A DNA stretch of 64,000 nt from Marivita sp051859345 (GTDB lineage Bacteria > Pseudomonadota > Alphaproteobacteria > Rhodobacterales > Rhodobacteraceae). The stretch's first letter is position 1. Each line of letters starts with the position of its first letter. Shown in pieces: positions 36,182 to 46,102 of this stretch. Location of the stretch: contig NZ_JBHYFV010000003.1 of assembly GCF_051859345.1 (NCBI RefSeq), positions 124,001 to 188,000 of the forward strand, written 5' to 3'. Below the pieces are notes generated by a model. It was not told the origin of the DNA, made no database searches, and worked only from the letters and a program-made list of their open reading frames with translations. The translations under genes and the position numbers were made by a program.

Positions 36182-36672
36182 GCGGGCAAACCGTCTGCCG
36201 AAATCACCAGTCGGTCCACGATCTGATCCGCCAGAATCACCATCAGGCGCGCCGTCGCATCACGTTCCGCCGCAAGCGTCGCCACCGTCGATCCGGTGGT
36301 CGAAAAGCCGGTGAAATCGGTCACACGTCCCTGCCGCACAACCGTATCCGTCTCAAGATCCCGAAGCGCGAAGTCGGCGCGACCGGTCAGCTGAAACCGG
36401 TTTGTCGTGCCTTCGACCGAGGTGGCCAACCCTTCGCGCTGGATCGTCGGCGTGACCGTCAACACATAGCGCCCGGCGTCATTGCGTCCCAGGCGGTCTT
36501 CCAGTCGCTGCGAAATCAGGAAGCCGTCCCGCCGTTCGGGCGCAGACACCCGAAGGTTGTCCTGCAACACCGAAGCGCCGCCGCCGGGGCCATAAGCGGG
36601 CGTGAACCCGCAGGCCGCCCCCGCGACAAGCGCACACAGCGCAAAAAGCGTATGGCGTCTATGCAACCACAT
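36178..36672 (-). CDS. lptE: LPS-assembly lipoprotein LptE
   Basis: A 164-residue lipoprotein with a lipobox ending AGAAC (Cys at residue 21). It plugs and helps fold the LptD outer-membrane translocon. The call combines the lipobox, size, the TxxFQLTGRADF segment and position between leuS and holA. Its start overlaps the leuS stop (14 bases), and its stop overlaps holA. It converts to a lipoprotein through the Lol pathway, whose LolA is encoded at 536. Confidence 0.87.
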   Translation of the reverse strand: MWLHRRHTLFALCALVAGAACGFTPAYGPGGGASVLQDNLRVSAPERRDGFLISQRLEDRLGRNDAGRYVLTVTPTIQREGLATSVEGTTNRFQLTGRADFALRDLETDTVVRQGRVTDFTGFSTTGSTVATLAAERDATARLMVILADQIVDRLVISADGLPA

Positions 36673-39348
36673 TCACAATCCGACCCGGCACAACGATCAC
36701 CTTCTTGGGGCTTGCGCCATCCAGCGCACGTTTCACACCATCGGTCGCCAGCGCCAGCTTTTCAACCTCGGCCTTGTCCATGTCCTTGGGCACGGTGATC
36801 TCGTCCCGGCGCTTGCCGTTCACCTGTATGGGCAGGGTCACGGTATCCTCGACCATCATCGCAGGATCAGCCACTGGCCAAGGCGCGTTCGCGACAAGAC
36901 CTTCGCCGCCCAGAAGCGCCCAGATTTCTTCGGACACATGCGGCGTCATCGGGGACATGAGCTGTGCCAGTGTCTTGGCGGCCTGGCGTTTCGCATCGGA
37001 CCCGGCCTTGGATTTCGACAATGCGTTGGTGAAGGCGTAAAGCCGCGCAATGGACGCGTTGAAACCAAAGCTTTCGACACCCAGCGTCACGTCATGGATC
37101 GCCTTGTGCATCTCGCGCAGGAGGGCTTCATCCTCCCCTGTGGGAGAGTCTTCAGCTTCTGCCACCTCTGCCGCGATGCGGAAGACCCGGCCCAGATGGC
37201 GCGCAGCCGCTTCGGCACCGCTGGCCGTCCATTCCACATCCCGTTCGGGGGGCGAATCCGACAGCACGAACCAGCGCGCGGTGTCGGCGCCGTATTGCTG
37301 GATGATGGCGACCGGATCGACCACGTTGTTCTTCGATTTCGACATCTTGGCCGAGGGGATGACTTCCACAACACCTTCAGAATGCGGGAAATTCAAATAA
37401 CCTCTCGCGATTGATATCCTAAGCGTCTCATCACCCGAATAGTAATTATGCTTGTCGAGTACTGTCCTCAGGACGAAGATGCTCTCTATTCCGTCCGAAA
37501 TTTTTTCGACTGTCTCGGGATAGTGGTACACCGGACGACCGTCCGTGCCATTTGTCTGGTAAATCGCATGCGTCACCATCCCTTGGGTGAACAGCGCATC
37601 AAACGGCTCCTTGCACCGCTCCGGCAAATGCCCCGTGATGTGCATGGCCCGCGCAAAGAAGCGCGAATAGAGCAAGTGCAGGATCGCGTGCTCGATGCCG
37701 CCGATATACTGGTCCACGTTCATCCAGTAGTCGGCATCCGCCATATCCGTCGGTGTGTCGGCCCGCGGCGCGGTGAAGCGGGCAAAATACCACGACGAAT
37801 CGACAAACGTGTCCATCGTGTCGGTCTCGCGCGTGGCGGGCTGACCGCAGGACGGGCACGGGCAATTGCGCCAGCTTGGGTGCCGGTCAAGCGGATTGCC
37901 CGGAACGCTGAAATCAATTGGTGTGCCGTCCTCGTCATAGGGCAAGGCAATCGGCAGGTTCTCTTTCTTCTCGGGCACCACGCCGCAGGCATCGCAATGC
38001 ACCACGGGGATCGGGCAGCCCCAGTAGCGTTGCCGCGACAGACCCCAGTCGCGCAGGCGGAACTTGGTCACGCCATGGCCGACNNNNNNNNNNCGCCGTT
38101 GGTCTCGCAAAAGTCGATGGCCGCTTCGATGGCATCGTTGCCCGTCTGCTCGGTCTCTCCGGCAAAACCGCGCACATAGATCACGGTCTCGGTCTTGGGC
38201 GGCACAAATGCCGCACCCCCATCTTCGGGCAGGGTATGTCCCTCATCGTTCACCGAGGCGTAGGTCGAGACAACGGGAAGATCGTATTTCCGCGCAAAAT
38301 CAAGGTCGCGCTGGTCATGTGCCGGGCAGCCGAAAATCGCGCCGGTGCCGTAATCCATCAGGATGAAATTGGCGACATAGACCGGCAATTCCCACGCCGT
38401 ATCAAACGGATGGCGCACGCGAAGCCCGGTGTCGAAGCCACGCTTCTCGGCCTTCTCCAGCGCCTCTTCCGTGGTCCCGCCCTTGCGGCACTCGGCATTG
38501 AACGCGGCCAGATCGGCGTTGTTCTTCTCCAGATGCTTGGCCAGAGGGTGGTCCGGCGAGATGCCGACAAAACTCGCGCCCATCAGGGTATCGGGGCGGG
38601 TCGTGTACACTTCGATCCGGTCAAACCCGTCCGGTGCGTCAATCGTCGAAAACGCAAACTGCAATCCGCGCGATTTGCCGATCCAGTTGGCCTGCATCAG
38701 CTTGACCTTGGCGGGCCAGTCGTCCAGCCCGTCCAGCGCGTCGAGCAGTTCTTCCGACATGTCCGAGATCTTGAAGAACCACTGCGTCAGCTCTCGCCGT
38801 TCGACCTCGGCCCCCGACCGCCAGCCTTTACCGTCGATCACCTGTTCGTTCGCCAGAACGGTCATGTCGACCGGATCCCAGTTTACCACCGCGTTCTTGC
38901 GGTAAACCAGACCGGCCTCAAGGAAATCCAGAAACAGCGCCTGTTGCTGGCCGTAATATTCGGGATCACAGGTCGCAAACATGCGCGACCAGTCAAGGCC
39001 GAAACCCAGCGGTTTCATCTGGCTGACCATCGTGTCGATATTGGAATAGGTCCAGTCCTTGGGATGCCCACCCGACGCCATCGCGGCGTTTTCGGCTGGC
39101 ATGCCGAACGCATCAAACCCCATCGGATGCAGTACGTTGTGCCCGGTCGCCAGCTTGTAGCGCGCGATCACGTCGCCCATCGTGTAGTTGCGCACATGGC
39201 CGATATGGATGCGCCCCGACGGGTACGGGAACATCTCGAGCACATAATATTTCGGCTTGTCGTCCGACCGCACGGCACGGAACGTTTCACTTTCTTCCCA
39301 GACGGCCTGCCATTTGGGTTCGATGGCAGAGGGGTCGTAACGCGACAT
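36659..39348 (-). CDS. leuS: Leucyl-tRNA synthetase, interrupted by an assembly gap
   Basis: LeuRS charges tRNA-Leu in the cytoplasm. The class I signature HIGH appears as PSGRIHIGHVRNYT (about residues 40-52), the CP1 editing domain lies between, and KMSKS as SAKMSKSKNNVVDP. The ten Ns at 38084-38093 break the frame. Joining the flanks through the single shared base g gives 2679 bases (892 codons plus stop) and restores the conserved stretch ETNG-VGHGVTKFRLRDWGL. The ATG at 39348 is supported by AAGGA at eight bases. Directly before KMSKS there is an AT-rich in-frame segment (about 37385-37510) that makes the protein longer than usual for the group. Confidence 0.93.
38084..38093. other. Assembly gap (ten Ns)
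   Basis: A run of exactly ten Ns lies within leuS. Ten is a common placeholder length. The coding frame is restored if the true distance is zero with one shared base, or two bases plus a multiple of three. Confidence 0.9.
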
Positions 39349-39499
39349 GGGCATGTCCTTTGGGTGTGCATCTCTTGTTGACGGGGTGATAGGCTGATGC
39401 CACCGGATCGTCCAGTCCTGCCCACATCTGCGCCATTGTGATACGGGATTTTTCCCGTCATACCAAAGCGCATGGCAGGCATTAAAGATATTTGGGCTG

Positions 39500-40762
39500 A
39501 TGAAACTCCTCCTGATCCACCAGAACTTTCCCGGCCAATTCAAACACCTGGGTCCGGCCCTCGCGGAACGCGGCGACCAGGTTGTGGTTCTTACACCAAA
39601 GGTCAAGGAACCAACGAAATGGCGCGGAATCACGATTCTGCCCTATACCGTCAATGGTGGCACGACACCGGGAATCCATCCGTGGCTGACGGATTTCGAA
39701 ACCAAGATCCTGCGCGGCACCGCCTGCTTTGATGCGGCGCTGGCCCTGCGCGAACGGGGGTATGCGCCGGACGTGATCCTGGCGCATCACGGCTGGGGCG
39801 AAAGCCTGTTCCTCAAGGATGTCTGGCCCGACGCGCGACTGGGACTCTATTGCGAACTCTACCACCGCTCGGACAAGCAAACGACTTGTTTTGACCCGGA
39901 ATTCCCAAGCCCGACTCCGGATCGCGATGCCCTGCGCCTGCGGCTCAAGAACCTGAACAACCGCCTGCACGAAGAGGTGATGGATGCCGGAATCAGCCCG
40001 ACCTATTTTCAGGCCGGCACCTACCCCGACAGCCATCAAAAGCGCATTACGGTGTGTCACGACGGCGTTGACACACAGCGGGTCGCGCCGAATCCCTCGG
40101 CCTCGCTGACACCGCCAAATGGCCGGACCCTGACAAGCGCGGACGAGGTTGTGACCTTTATCAACCGCAACCTAGAACCCTATCGCGGCTATCATGTCTT
40201 CATGCGCGCCCTGCCTGATCTGCTGCGCCGCCGTCCAAACGCTCAGGTGGTACTGCTTGGAGGCGATGACACCAGCTACGGGGCCAAGCCTGCCAAAGAC
40301 ACAACCTGGAAACAGACCTTCATCGACGAGGTGCGCCCGCAGATTCCTGACGAAGACTGGGCCCGCGTGCATTTCCTTGGCCGCGTCCCTTACGAAACAT
40401 TCCTGTCCCTGATCCAGGTCAGCCGTGTGCACATCTATCTGACCTACCCCTTTGTGCTGTCCTGGTCCCTGCTCGAAGCGATGAGCACCCAATGCGCCAT
40501 CGTCGCATCCGATACCGCCCCCGTACGCGAAGCGATCACCGATGGCCAAACCGGGATTCTCGTGGATTTCTTCGACATCCCCAAACTGGTGGACGAAACC
40601 TGTGCCTTGCTCGATGCGCCAGAACGGCGGGATTTTCTGGGCAAGAACGCCCGCCGATTCGCCCGCGAGCACTACGATCTCAAGCGGGTCTGCCTGCCGC
40701 GCCAACTCAAATGGGTGGACGATCTCGCAAAGGTGCATCCGCCGAAACACCCACGCGACTGA
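39500..40762 (+). CDS. Glycosyltransferase family 4 protein
   Basis: A 420-residue GT-B enzyme. It begins KLLLIHQNFPGQFKHLGPAL, typical of the Glyco_trans_4_3 N-terminal domain. The second domain has FINRNLEPYRGYHVFMRALP, VVLLGGDD and the donor-site SWSLLEAMSTQC, with EAM as the sugar-nucleotide contact. It is probably involved in cell-surface polysaccharide synthesis; the sugar is unknown. It is divergent from leuS, with the intergenic region 39349-39499 holding an inverted repeat ACGGGA-TTTT-TCCCGT (39443-39458). Confidence 0.85.
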   Translation: MKLLLIHQNFPGQFKHLGPALAERGDQVVVLTPKVKEPTKWRGITILPYTVNGGTTPGIHPWLTDFETKILRGTACFDAALALRERGYAPDVILAHHGWGESLFLKDVWPDARLGLYCELYHRSDKQTTCFDPEFPSPTPDRDALRLRLKNLNNRLHEEVMDAGISPTYFQAGTYPDSHQKRITVCHDGVDTQRVAPNPSASLTPPNGRTLTSADEVVTFINRNLEPYRGYHVFMRALPDLLRRRPNAQVVLLGGDDTSYGAKPAKDTTWKQTFIDEVRPQIPDEDWARVHFLGRVPYETFLSLIQVSRVHIYLTYPFVLSWSLLEAMSTQCAIVASDTAPVREAITDGQTGILVDFFDIPKLVDETCALLDAPERRDFLGKNARRFAREHYDLKRVCLPRQLKWVDDLAKVHPPKHPRD

Positions 40763-40874
40763 TCCCGCGCCCCAGTTCTGGCCTGCCAAGGGGCTTGCGA
40801 ACGAAAAGGCACAGCCACACGGGGAAACCTCGGCAAACCGATCAATATCGACCGTTCCTACCGTGCAGGTATTC

Positions 40875-41378
40875 TCAGAATCGGCTGTCCTGCTGACGCA
40901 ATTGGCGCGCACGCGTCAGAATCGCATCCTCGACCGCGCGCACCGTGGCTCCGTTTGCAGGACCAGAGCGCGTCATCAGCGCCACGTTCAACGACCGCGC
41001 ATCCAGCGCCGGGTCATTGACCAGAATCGTTGCCCGGTAGGCCTGTCCACCACCCGGAGGTGTGCCGAATCCCGTGGTGATCACACCTGTGAACGGATCA
41101 ACCGACTGCACCGGAAGAAAATCCAGTGTCTCAAGCGCTGCATTCCAGATGTACTTGTTGACCGCGCCAACCTGGCCCGCGTCATTGCGATTCCTGAAGA
41201 AGTCGAAAAGCGTGGACTGCGGCCGCTGGCGATCCTGATAAATGATGTCATCGGCGATTTCCGAGGCTGGCCGAGTCTCGACCGGTTCCCGGTCACCGCC
41301 GCCAAAAAATCCGCATCCCGATACAAACGCACCTATAAGAGCAACGCCAAAACCGGTCCTGAAACGTGTAAGGTCCAT
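40875..41378 (-). CDS. DUF3576 lipoprotein
   Basis: A 167-residue lipoprotein with lipobox AFVSGC (Cys at residue 22) followed by a Gly/Phe-rich linker. The rest matches DUF3576, an alphaproteobacterial family found near leuS (here separated from it by the glycosyltransferase gene). Conserved segments include NKYIWNAALETLDFLPV and DPFTGVITT. The function is unknown; envelope location is expected. The ATG at 41378 is preferred because the upstream extension would put residues before the signal peptide. Confidence 0.85.
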   Translation of the reverse strand: MDLTRFRTGFGVALIGAFVSGCGFFGGGDREPVETRPASEIADDIIYQDRQRPQSTLFDFFRNRNDAGQVGAVNKYIWNAALETLDFLPVQSVDPFTGVITTGFGTPPGGGQAYRATILVNDPALDARSLNVALMTRSGPANGATVRAVEDAILTRARQLRQQDSRF

Positions 41379-41651
41379 ATGAGACTGCCCTCGATTGCCT
41401 GTTTGCCTTATGCTTTGCATACAAGCCGATCCCAATCACGACAAGCCGAACTTGTTCAGGGACAGTAAGGCTGTGATCTTTCAAGGGGAAACGCCGCAAC
41501 AAAGCTTGTGGCAAATGAGCATCACAGAAGGCGAAGTTGGGAAAGTGCTTGCGGCTTGGCTTGCAAACTGGCCCCCCCAAAGAGCATAGAGTTTCCAGCT
41601 AATCCGGACCATCCGGTTTGGTACGTGCCTTACGAACACATGAGGGAAAAA

Positions 41652-42611
41652 ATGAAAACTCTTCTTCTTGCTTCCACCGCGCTGGTTGCAACTGCTGGCA
41701 TCGCAGCAGCCGAAGTGTCGATCTCTGGTTACGCCGAAATCGGTGTTATCGGCGGCGACCGCTACGCAACATTCGGCGACGACGATGGTTCCGCAGCTGA
41801 ATTCCACACAGACATCGACGTCACATTCGCCATGACCGGCGAATCCGACGGTGGCCTGGCATTCGGTGCAACCGTTGATCTCGACGAGAACGGCGCATTC
41901 GACGCACGCTCGCAGGGCGGCGAAACATACTTCCTGTCCTATGGCGCAATGCGCTTGGACATGGGCGACACAGACGGCGCACTTGACGCAGTCATGAGAG
42001 AGACAAACGTCGCTGCTGCATCCATCGCGGATGACGAAACCGAGCATTCGGGCTTCAACGGCAACTCCGGCCTCGACGGTCTGTTCGGCGGTCAGGTTGC
42101 TCGCGCGTCCTACTCCGCAGCTGGTTTCACAGCCGCTCTGTCCGTCAACGTCGACGACGCTGGCAAGATGGACCCGGTTTGGGGCCTCGGCGTTCGCTAC
42201 GTTGCGACACTTGCTGGTCTCGACCTTGGCGTTGGCCTTGGTTACCAGACTCAGTCCGACACAGCTGACATCATCGGCCTGAGCCTTGACACGAAGTTCG
42301 CAAACGGCCTGTCCGCTGCGATCAACTACAGCCAGGCTGACATCGACGGCGGCCCGGACGACGCGACACACATGGGTATCGGCTTCGGCTATACCATGAA
42401 CGCTCTGTCGGTTGGCGTGAACTACGGTGAGTACTCTGACTGGACACTGGGTTGTGGCGATTGCTCCGGCTACGGTATCGCAGCAACATATGACCTCGGT
42501 GGCGGCCTCGCGGCTCACCTCGGTTATGGCGCAAGCGACGACGTCGCAGGCACCGTTGCTGGCGGCCCGGACGAAGACAGCTACTCCTTCGGTCTGTCCA
42601 TGAGCTTCTAA
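41652..42611 (+). CDS. Outer-membrane porin
   Basis: A 319-residue porin of the Rhodobacter type. The signal peptide ends AGIAAAE (residue 21). Repeated amphipathic strands such as VSISGYAEIG begin the barrel, and the last residue is Phe in FGLSMSF, the outer-membrane targeting signal. It is acidic and Gly/Asp-rich, as such porins are. Codon use is strongly biased (for example aca, gca and gac repeated), suggesting high expression. AGGGA precedes the ATG at 41652; the 270 bases upstream hold no other gene. Confidence 0.88.
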   Translation: MKTLLLASTALVATAGIAAAEVSISGYAEIGVIGGDRYATFGDDDGSAAEFHTDIDVTFAMTGESDGGLAFGATVDLDENGAFDARSQGGETYFLSYGAMRLDMGDTDGALDAVMRETNVAAASIADDETEHSGFNGNSGLDGLFGGQVARASYSAAGFTAALSVNVDDAGKMDPVWGLGVRYVATLAGLDLGVGLGYQTQSDTADIIGLSLDTKFANGLSAAINYSQADIDGGPDDATHMGIGFGYTMNALSVGVNYGEYSDWTLGCGDCSGYGIAATYDLGGGLAAHLGYGASDDVAGTVAGGPDEDSYSFGLSMSF

Positions 42612-42635
42612 TAGCTCATAACCAGACTTGGTTAA

Positions 42636-42668
42636 GGAAAGAGCGGGCCTTGCGCCCGCTCTTTTCTT
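42636..42668 (+). terminator. Rho-independent terminator of the porin gene
   Basis: AAAGAGCGGGC pairs with GCCCGCTCTTT around CTTGC, followed by TTTTCTTTT. It lies about 27 bases after the porin stop and is one of the strongest hairpins in the window. Confidence 0.92.
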
Positions 42669-42710
42669 TTGTGCGACACCCAAGTAGCAAAGCCCTCAAA
42701 AGAGGCGGAC

Positions 42711-44180
42711 ATGAACACTGGCGCAGCACAACAGATCAAAGCCGAATACGACCGCGCCCTTAGGCTGGCGCAAGCAGGCCATCTGACAGACGCAGCGGCG
42801 CTGCTCGACGGTTTGGCACTCCGCGCCCCAGCAGCCGCCGAAGTCCCCTACAAACGCGCACAGATTGCCGCGCAACTGGGCGACATCGACACATGGTGCA
42901 GCGCCATCGACAAGGCGCAGGCGCTCCGTCCATCGGAACCCGCGATCCTTGCCGAGGCCGTAAAGGCCCACCGAACCGCTGGGCATGACACGCGCGTCCT
43001 GGCATTGATGGATGCGCACATCGCCCTGGACCGAACCGCCATCGCACCACAGGCCGACAAGGCGCTTTACCTTCAACAGATCGGCCAGTTCGACGCCTCG
43101 GAAAAGCTTTTCCGCAGGTTGCTGAAAAAGCACCCAACCGAATCCGAACTTTACCGCATGTTCGCCGCCACCATCCGCTTTAGACCCAACGATCCCCTCA
43201 TCGCGGCCATGCGACGTCTGGCAAAACACCCACAGCTTTCTCCACAGGGAAAGATGCACATCAACTACGCACTTGCCAAAGCGATGGAGGACACAAAACA
43301 GACGGACAAGGTCTTTCCCCACCTGCGCCGCGCCAATTCTGCACAGGCTGCGATCTGGCCCGACGACCGCGACTCCCGCGACATGGAATGGCACGCAGTG
43401 GTCAAGGCGCAATCCGGTCTGGCCCCGCTCGCGGACAGCACCGGAACATCGCCGGGTTTGCTCTTCGTGACCGGTCTCCCCCGCTCCGGAACCACTCTCG
43501 TCGAACAGATCATCGCAAGTCACTCACAGGTCCACGCGGGCGGCGAAATGGCCACTGCGCTGCGCAACGCCTATGCCTGTTTCGGCTCTGGTGCGAACAT
43601 GACGGCGCTTTCCTCACGACCTGCCAAAGACCTGCAAGCCTTCGTGACCCAGCTTGATCAGCGCAACCGCATCCACAGGGATCCGTCCAAACCGTGGCTG
43701 ACGGACAAATCCATCATGGTGTTCCTGATCTACGGCCTGCTGCACGCCACTCTGTCGAACGCACGCTTCATCGTAGTCCACCGCGATCCCCGCGATATCG
43801 CCGTTTCGATCTACAAGAACTATTTCAACGGCGGCACACATCGCTATGCCAATGATCTGGCGACCATTGCCGACACGATCAAGACCTTCCGCCAGATCAT
43901 CACCCATTGGCGCGACACGCTCCCCGACCGGTTTTCCGAAGTCCGGTACGAGGATCTCGTCTCCGATCCATCCACAGGATCCAGACAGCTGATCGCAGCC
44001 GCCGGGCTTGATTGGGAAGACCAGTGCCTCAACTTCCATGAGAACCGCGGCACGGTCAAAACCCTGAGCCTGCATCAGGTCCGCCAACCGATCTACAAAA
44101 GCTCTGCCGCCGCATGGCGGCGCTACGAGTCAGAGCTGCAACCTTTCTTGGACGCCTGGGGAGACACACCATGGGACTGA
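42711..44180 (+). CDS. TPR-containing sulfotransferase
   Basis: A 489-residue protein. Its first 230 residues form TPR-like helical repeats (for example ALRLAQAGHLTDAAALLDGLALRAP), and the C-terminal half is a sulfotransferase. The PAPS loop is FVTGLPRSGTTLVEQII (about 248-264) and the 3'-phosphate site FIVVHRDPRDIAVSIYKNYF (about 350-369). Such fusions are frequent in alphaproteobacteria, with unknown acceptors, perhaps polysaccharide or protein. AGAGG precedes the ATG at 42711. The stop overlaps the next gene by ten bases. Confidence 0.88.
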   Translation: MNTGAAQQIKAEYDRALRLAQAGHLTDAAALLDGLALRAPAAAEVPYKRAQIAAQLGDIDTWCSAIDKAQALRPSEPAILAEAVKAHRTAGHDTRVLALMDAHIALDRTAIAPQADKALYLQQIGQFDASEKLFRRLLKKHPTESELYRMFAATIRFRPNDPLIAAMRRLAKHPQLSPQGKMHINYALAKAMEDTKQTDKVFPHLRRANSAQAAIWPDDRDSRDMEWHAVVKAQSGLAPLADSTGTSPGLLFVTGLPRSGTTLVEQIIASHSQVHAGGEMATALRNAYACFGSGANMTALSSRPAKDLQAFVTQLDQRNRIHRDPSKPWLTDKSIMVFLIYGLLHATLSNARFIVVHRDPRDIAVSIYKNYFNGGTHRYANDLATIADTIKTFRQIITHWRDTLPDRFSEVRYEDLVSDPSTGSRQLIAAAGLDWEDQCLNFHENRGTVKTLSLHQVRQPIYKSSAAAWRRYESELQPFLDAWGDTPWD

Positions 44181-44830
44181 CCGACATCACCACCCGCATC
44201 GCCAAAGCCGCGAAAGAGGCCGACCGCGACCCGTCCAACATTTCCCTGATCGCCGTCTCCAAGGTGCAGCCGAACGACCGCGTCGAGGCTGTTCTGAAGG
44301 AAGGCCATCGTATCTTTGGCGAAAACCGCGTGCAGGAGGCCGCGGGCAAATGGCCGGAATTTCGCGAAAGCTATGACGGGATAGACCTGCATCTGATCGG
44401 CCCCCTGCAATCCAACAAGGCCCGCCAGGCGTTCGAGTTGTTCAACGCCATTCATACGCTCGATCGTCAGAAACTGGCCACAACCTTCGCCCGACTTGCA
44501 CAAGAGATGGGCCACTGCCCGCCGCTTTTCATACAAGTGAACACCGGCGAGGAACCACAGAAGGCCGGGATTTCACCCGCCGACACAGACGCCTTCGTGA
44601 AGGAATGCCAATCGCTTGATCTGCCCGTTCACGGCCTGATGTGCATTCCTCCGGTCGATGAAACCCCGTCGCTGCACTTTGCCCTGTTGCGCAAACTGGC
44701 CGACCGCAACGGCCTCTCGCAGCTTTCGATGGGGATGAGCGACGATTTCGAACAGGCCATCGCTTTCGGCGCCACCCATATCCGCGTCGGCTCTGCACTC
44801 TTCGGTGCGCGGGTTCCCACGTCACCTTGA
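44171..44830 (+). CDS. YggS-family PLP homeostasis protein
   Basis: A 219-residue fold-type III PLP-binding protein (YggS/PROSC). The PLP lysine is in LIAVSKVQPNDR (near residue 35), FGENRVQEA follows, and QVNTGEEPQKAG and LSMGMSDDFEQAI are family signatures. It helps maintain free PLP and has no catalytic activity known. It starts inside the end of the sulfotransferase gene, with GGGGAG upstream, so the two are coupled. A shared terminator at 44847 follows. Confidence 0.9.
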   Translation: MGLTDITTRIAKAAKEADRDPSNISLIAVSKVQPNDRVEAVLKEGHRIFGENRVQEAAGKWPEFRESYDGIDLHLIGPLQSNKARQAFELFNAIHTLDRQKLATTFARLAQEMGHCPPLFIQVNTGEEPQKAGISPADTDAFVKECQSLDLPVHGLMCIPPVDETPSLHFALLRKLADRNGLSQLSMGMSDDFEQAIAFGATHIRVGSALFGARVPTSP

Positions 44831-44846
44831 TCAAGAACCCAAAAAA

Positions 44847-44876
44847 GAAAAAGCCCCGGCAAGAACCGGGGCCTTT
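44847..44876. terminator. Bidirectional terminator between yggS and atpF
   Basis: GCCCCGG pairs with CCGGGGC around loop CAAGAA. The minus strand continues with five Ts, one C and six more Ts, making it the terminator of the ATP synthase F0 operon; on the plus side it closes the yggS transcript. Confidence 0.88.
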
Positions 44877-44899
44877 CAAACCTGTCGCAGATCAACCGA

Positions 44900-45460
44900 T
44901 CAGTGAAGTTTCTGCGCTACCTCGGCAATCGAGTCGTCGATGCTCTTGGCTGCGTCCTTGGCCGTCATCTGCTTGGCAACCACATCGCGCGCCGCTTTGA
45001 TCGCCACCGCAATCGCACGGTCGCGCACCTCTTTGACGGCACCGGCCTGCGCCGAAGCAATCTGATCCTCAGCCGCAGCCAAACGCCGCGAGATCGACTT
45101 TTCAAGATCGGCCCGCGCCTGTTCACCGGCCACAACGGCCTCTTCCTTGGCGTGGGCGATGATGCGATCCGCCTGTTCCTGAACCTCGCGCTGGCGACGC
45201 TCGTAAGAGGCAAGCAATGCCTGTGCCTCTTCACGCAGCGCCTTGGCTTCGTCCAGTTCGCTGCGAATTCCGTCAGCGCGCTTGTCCAGCATGCCAAGGA
45301 TCATCGTCGGCACTTTGAAATACAGCAAAACACCAATAAATACGATGAAACCGATGGTCACCACGAAATCAGTATTTCCCAGCGAAAAGAAGGGACCGGT
45401 CGCGGCAAGGGCCGGGCTGGCCATCAGGGTTGCGGCGGCGATGGTCATGATACGTTTCAT
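44900..45460 (-). CDS. atpF: ATP synthase F0 subunit b
   Basis: A 186-residue peripheral-stalk subunit with a hydrophobic N-terminal anchor (about residues 28-48, TDFVVTIGFIVFIGVLLYF) and a long charged coiled coil. It pairs with b' to link F0 to F1. The ATG at 45460 follows AAGGGG at eight bases and starts MKRIMTIA. It is the last gene of the operon, with six bases between its start and the b' stop. Confidence 0.92.
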   Translation of the reverse strand: MKRIMTIAAATLMASPALAATGPFFSLGNTDFVVTIGFIVFIGVLLYFKVPTMILGMLDKRADGIRSELDEAKALREEAQALLASYERRQREVQEQADRIIAHAKEEAVVAGEQARADLEKSISRRLAAAEDQIASAQAGAVKEVRDRAIAVAIKAARDVVAKQMTAKDAAKSIDDSIAEVAQKLH

Positions 45461-45465
45461 ATCGC

Positions 45466-46017
45466 TCACCCCTTCATCTGCGCATCAACAGCGGCGTTGA
45501 TCGCGGCGTCATCCGCCTGACCACCGACCGCGGCGACAATCGCACCCGCCGTGTCTTTGGCCACAGCTTCGACGCTTTCAACAGCCGATGCGCGAATGTC
45601 TGAAATCGCCTTTTCGGATTCCGCAGTCTTGGCTGCAATCTCGGCATCCGCCTTGGCGATGGCTTTGTCCAACTGCGCCTGCATCTCGGCCTTGTTCTGG
45701 GCAATGATCTTGTGCGCTTCGGTGCGCGCATCCGCCAGAGCCTTGTTATAGGCCTCTTCCGCCTCGACAGCCTTCTGCTTGAGATCTTCCGCAGCCGCGA
45801 TGTCGTTGGTTATCGTGCCTTGTCGTTCCGCCAGAACCGTCGCAATGCGCGGCAACGCGATGCGGGACAGGACAAAGTAAATCGCGATCAGCGCGATCAG
45901 AAGCCAGAAAATCTGGTTCGGCATCCAGTCGGCGCACAGTTGCGGCATCCCGATGGCACTGCCATCCGGACCGACGCAGATGCCTGCGGCCTCAAGATCG
46001 ATGGGTTCGGTTGCCAT
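45466..46017 (-). CDS. atpF2: ATP synthase F0 subunit b'
   Basis: A 183-residue b-type subunit with one membrane anchor (about residues 34-54, IFWLLIALIAIYFVLSRIAL) and an alanine/glutamate-rich coiled coil. Alphaproteobacteria encode both b and b' (atpX/atpG/atpF' in other naming), which form a heterodimeric stalk. It lies between atpE and atpF in the operon. The N-terminal extension before the membrane segment is longer than in b. Confidence 0.9.
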   Translation of the reverse strand: MATEPIDLEAAGICVGPDGSAIGMPQLCADWMPNQIFWLLIALIAIYFVLSRIALPRIATVLAERQGTITNDIAAAEDLKQKAVEAEEAYNKALADARTEAHKIIAQNKAEMQAQLDKAIAKADAEIAAKTAESEKAISDIRASAVESVEAVAKDTAGAIVAAVGGQADDAAINAAVDAQMKG

Positions 46018-46102
46018 GTTGTCCTCCGTCGGAACTTGTCGTTACATCGGGCGGGCCGCGTGATTACGGCACCGCCCGCGCGTAAGGATAAAAGTCCGAA
46101 GC

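Noticed and set aside
36659..39348. leuS as a true pseudogene
   Set aside because: The only break is the run of Ns; the flanks join in frame and all catalytic motifs are present.
41440..41640. Promoter of the porin gene
   Set aside because: TTGCAA near 41562 and ATAGAG about 19 bases on are too weak a pair to report as a feature.
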